13,842 bases of DNA from Spirochaetota bacterium. GTDB lineage: Bacteria > Spirochaetota > Spirochaetia > Treponematales > Breznakiellaceae. Of this stretch, positions 13,819-13,842 are shown piece after piece (the first letter of the stretch is position 1; every line of letters starts with the position of its first letter). Where the stretch lies: positions 1-13,842 of the forward strand of contig JAEXTK010000047.1 in assembly GCA_023406985.1 (NCBI GenBank), in the 5' to 3' direction. The position numbers and the translations under genes are program-made. The notes under the pieces were generated by a model. It was given only the letters and a program-made list of their open reading frames with translations, had not been told where the DNA came from and did not search any database.

Positions 13819-13842
13819 GCGCGCGCGCTCGGCGCTCTAGGC

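Overview
The window is high-GC DNA (roughly two thirds or more G+C by eye), fully bacterial in layout, with clear Shine-Dalgarno sites and sigma70-like promoters. The gene content (CUT1-type sugar-binding protein with a Sec signal, AraC and LacI sugar regulators, fucI/fucU, a YD-repeat lipoprotein) suggests a free-living or gut-type carbohydrate-using bacterium. A high-GC spirochaete-like organism is my best guess, but nothing in the sequence fixes the taxonomy.

Left part (1-7110), all on the minus strand, read right to left: fucU (L-fucose mutarotase), an AEC-family permease, a LacI-family repressor, fucI (L-fucose isomerase), an AraC-family regulator and a sugar ABC-transporter binding protein, whose permeases would lie beyond the left edge. 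This looks like an L-fucose (or D-arabinose) uptake and catabolism cluster. A strong promoter (TTGACA-17-GATGAT) precedes fucU. Two identical 14-bp perfect palindromes, TGTAATCGATTACA, lie 511 bp apart, one upstream of that promoter and one in the fucU/AEC gap. They fit the operator type of LacI-family repressors and probably bind the LacI protein encoded here. No fuculokinase, fuculose-phosphate aldolase or FucP-type permease is in the window; an AEC permease, unusual for a sugar locus, sits where a transporter might be expected. The 202-bp gap between fucI and araC is filled by four consecutive, unrelated hairpins.

Middle (7111-9750): a roughly 390-bp non-coding stretch with low-complexity TTTGCGCC-like segments, a 34-bp tandem repeat and one copy of a 21-bp repeat also found at 10747. 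Next come a minus-strand patatin-like phospholipase and, divergently, a small lipoprotein with tyrosine-rich YD-type repeats. The lipoprotein is markedly AT-richer than everything around it and has a perfect-consensus promoter.

Right part (9751-13818), all on the plus strand: a PfkB/fructokinase-like sugar kinase, a tandem-GNAT acetyltransferase and a sodium:solute symporter. They are separated by 90-230 bp gaps and look like single transcription units rather than one operon.
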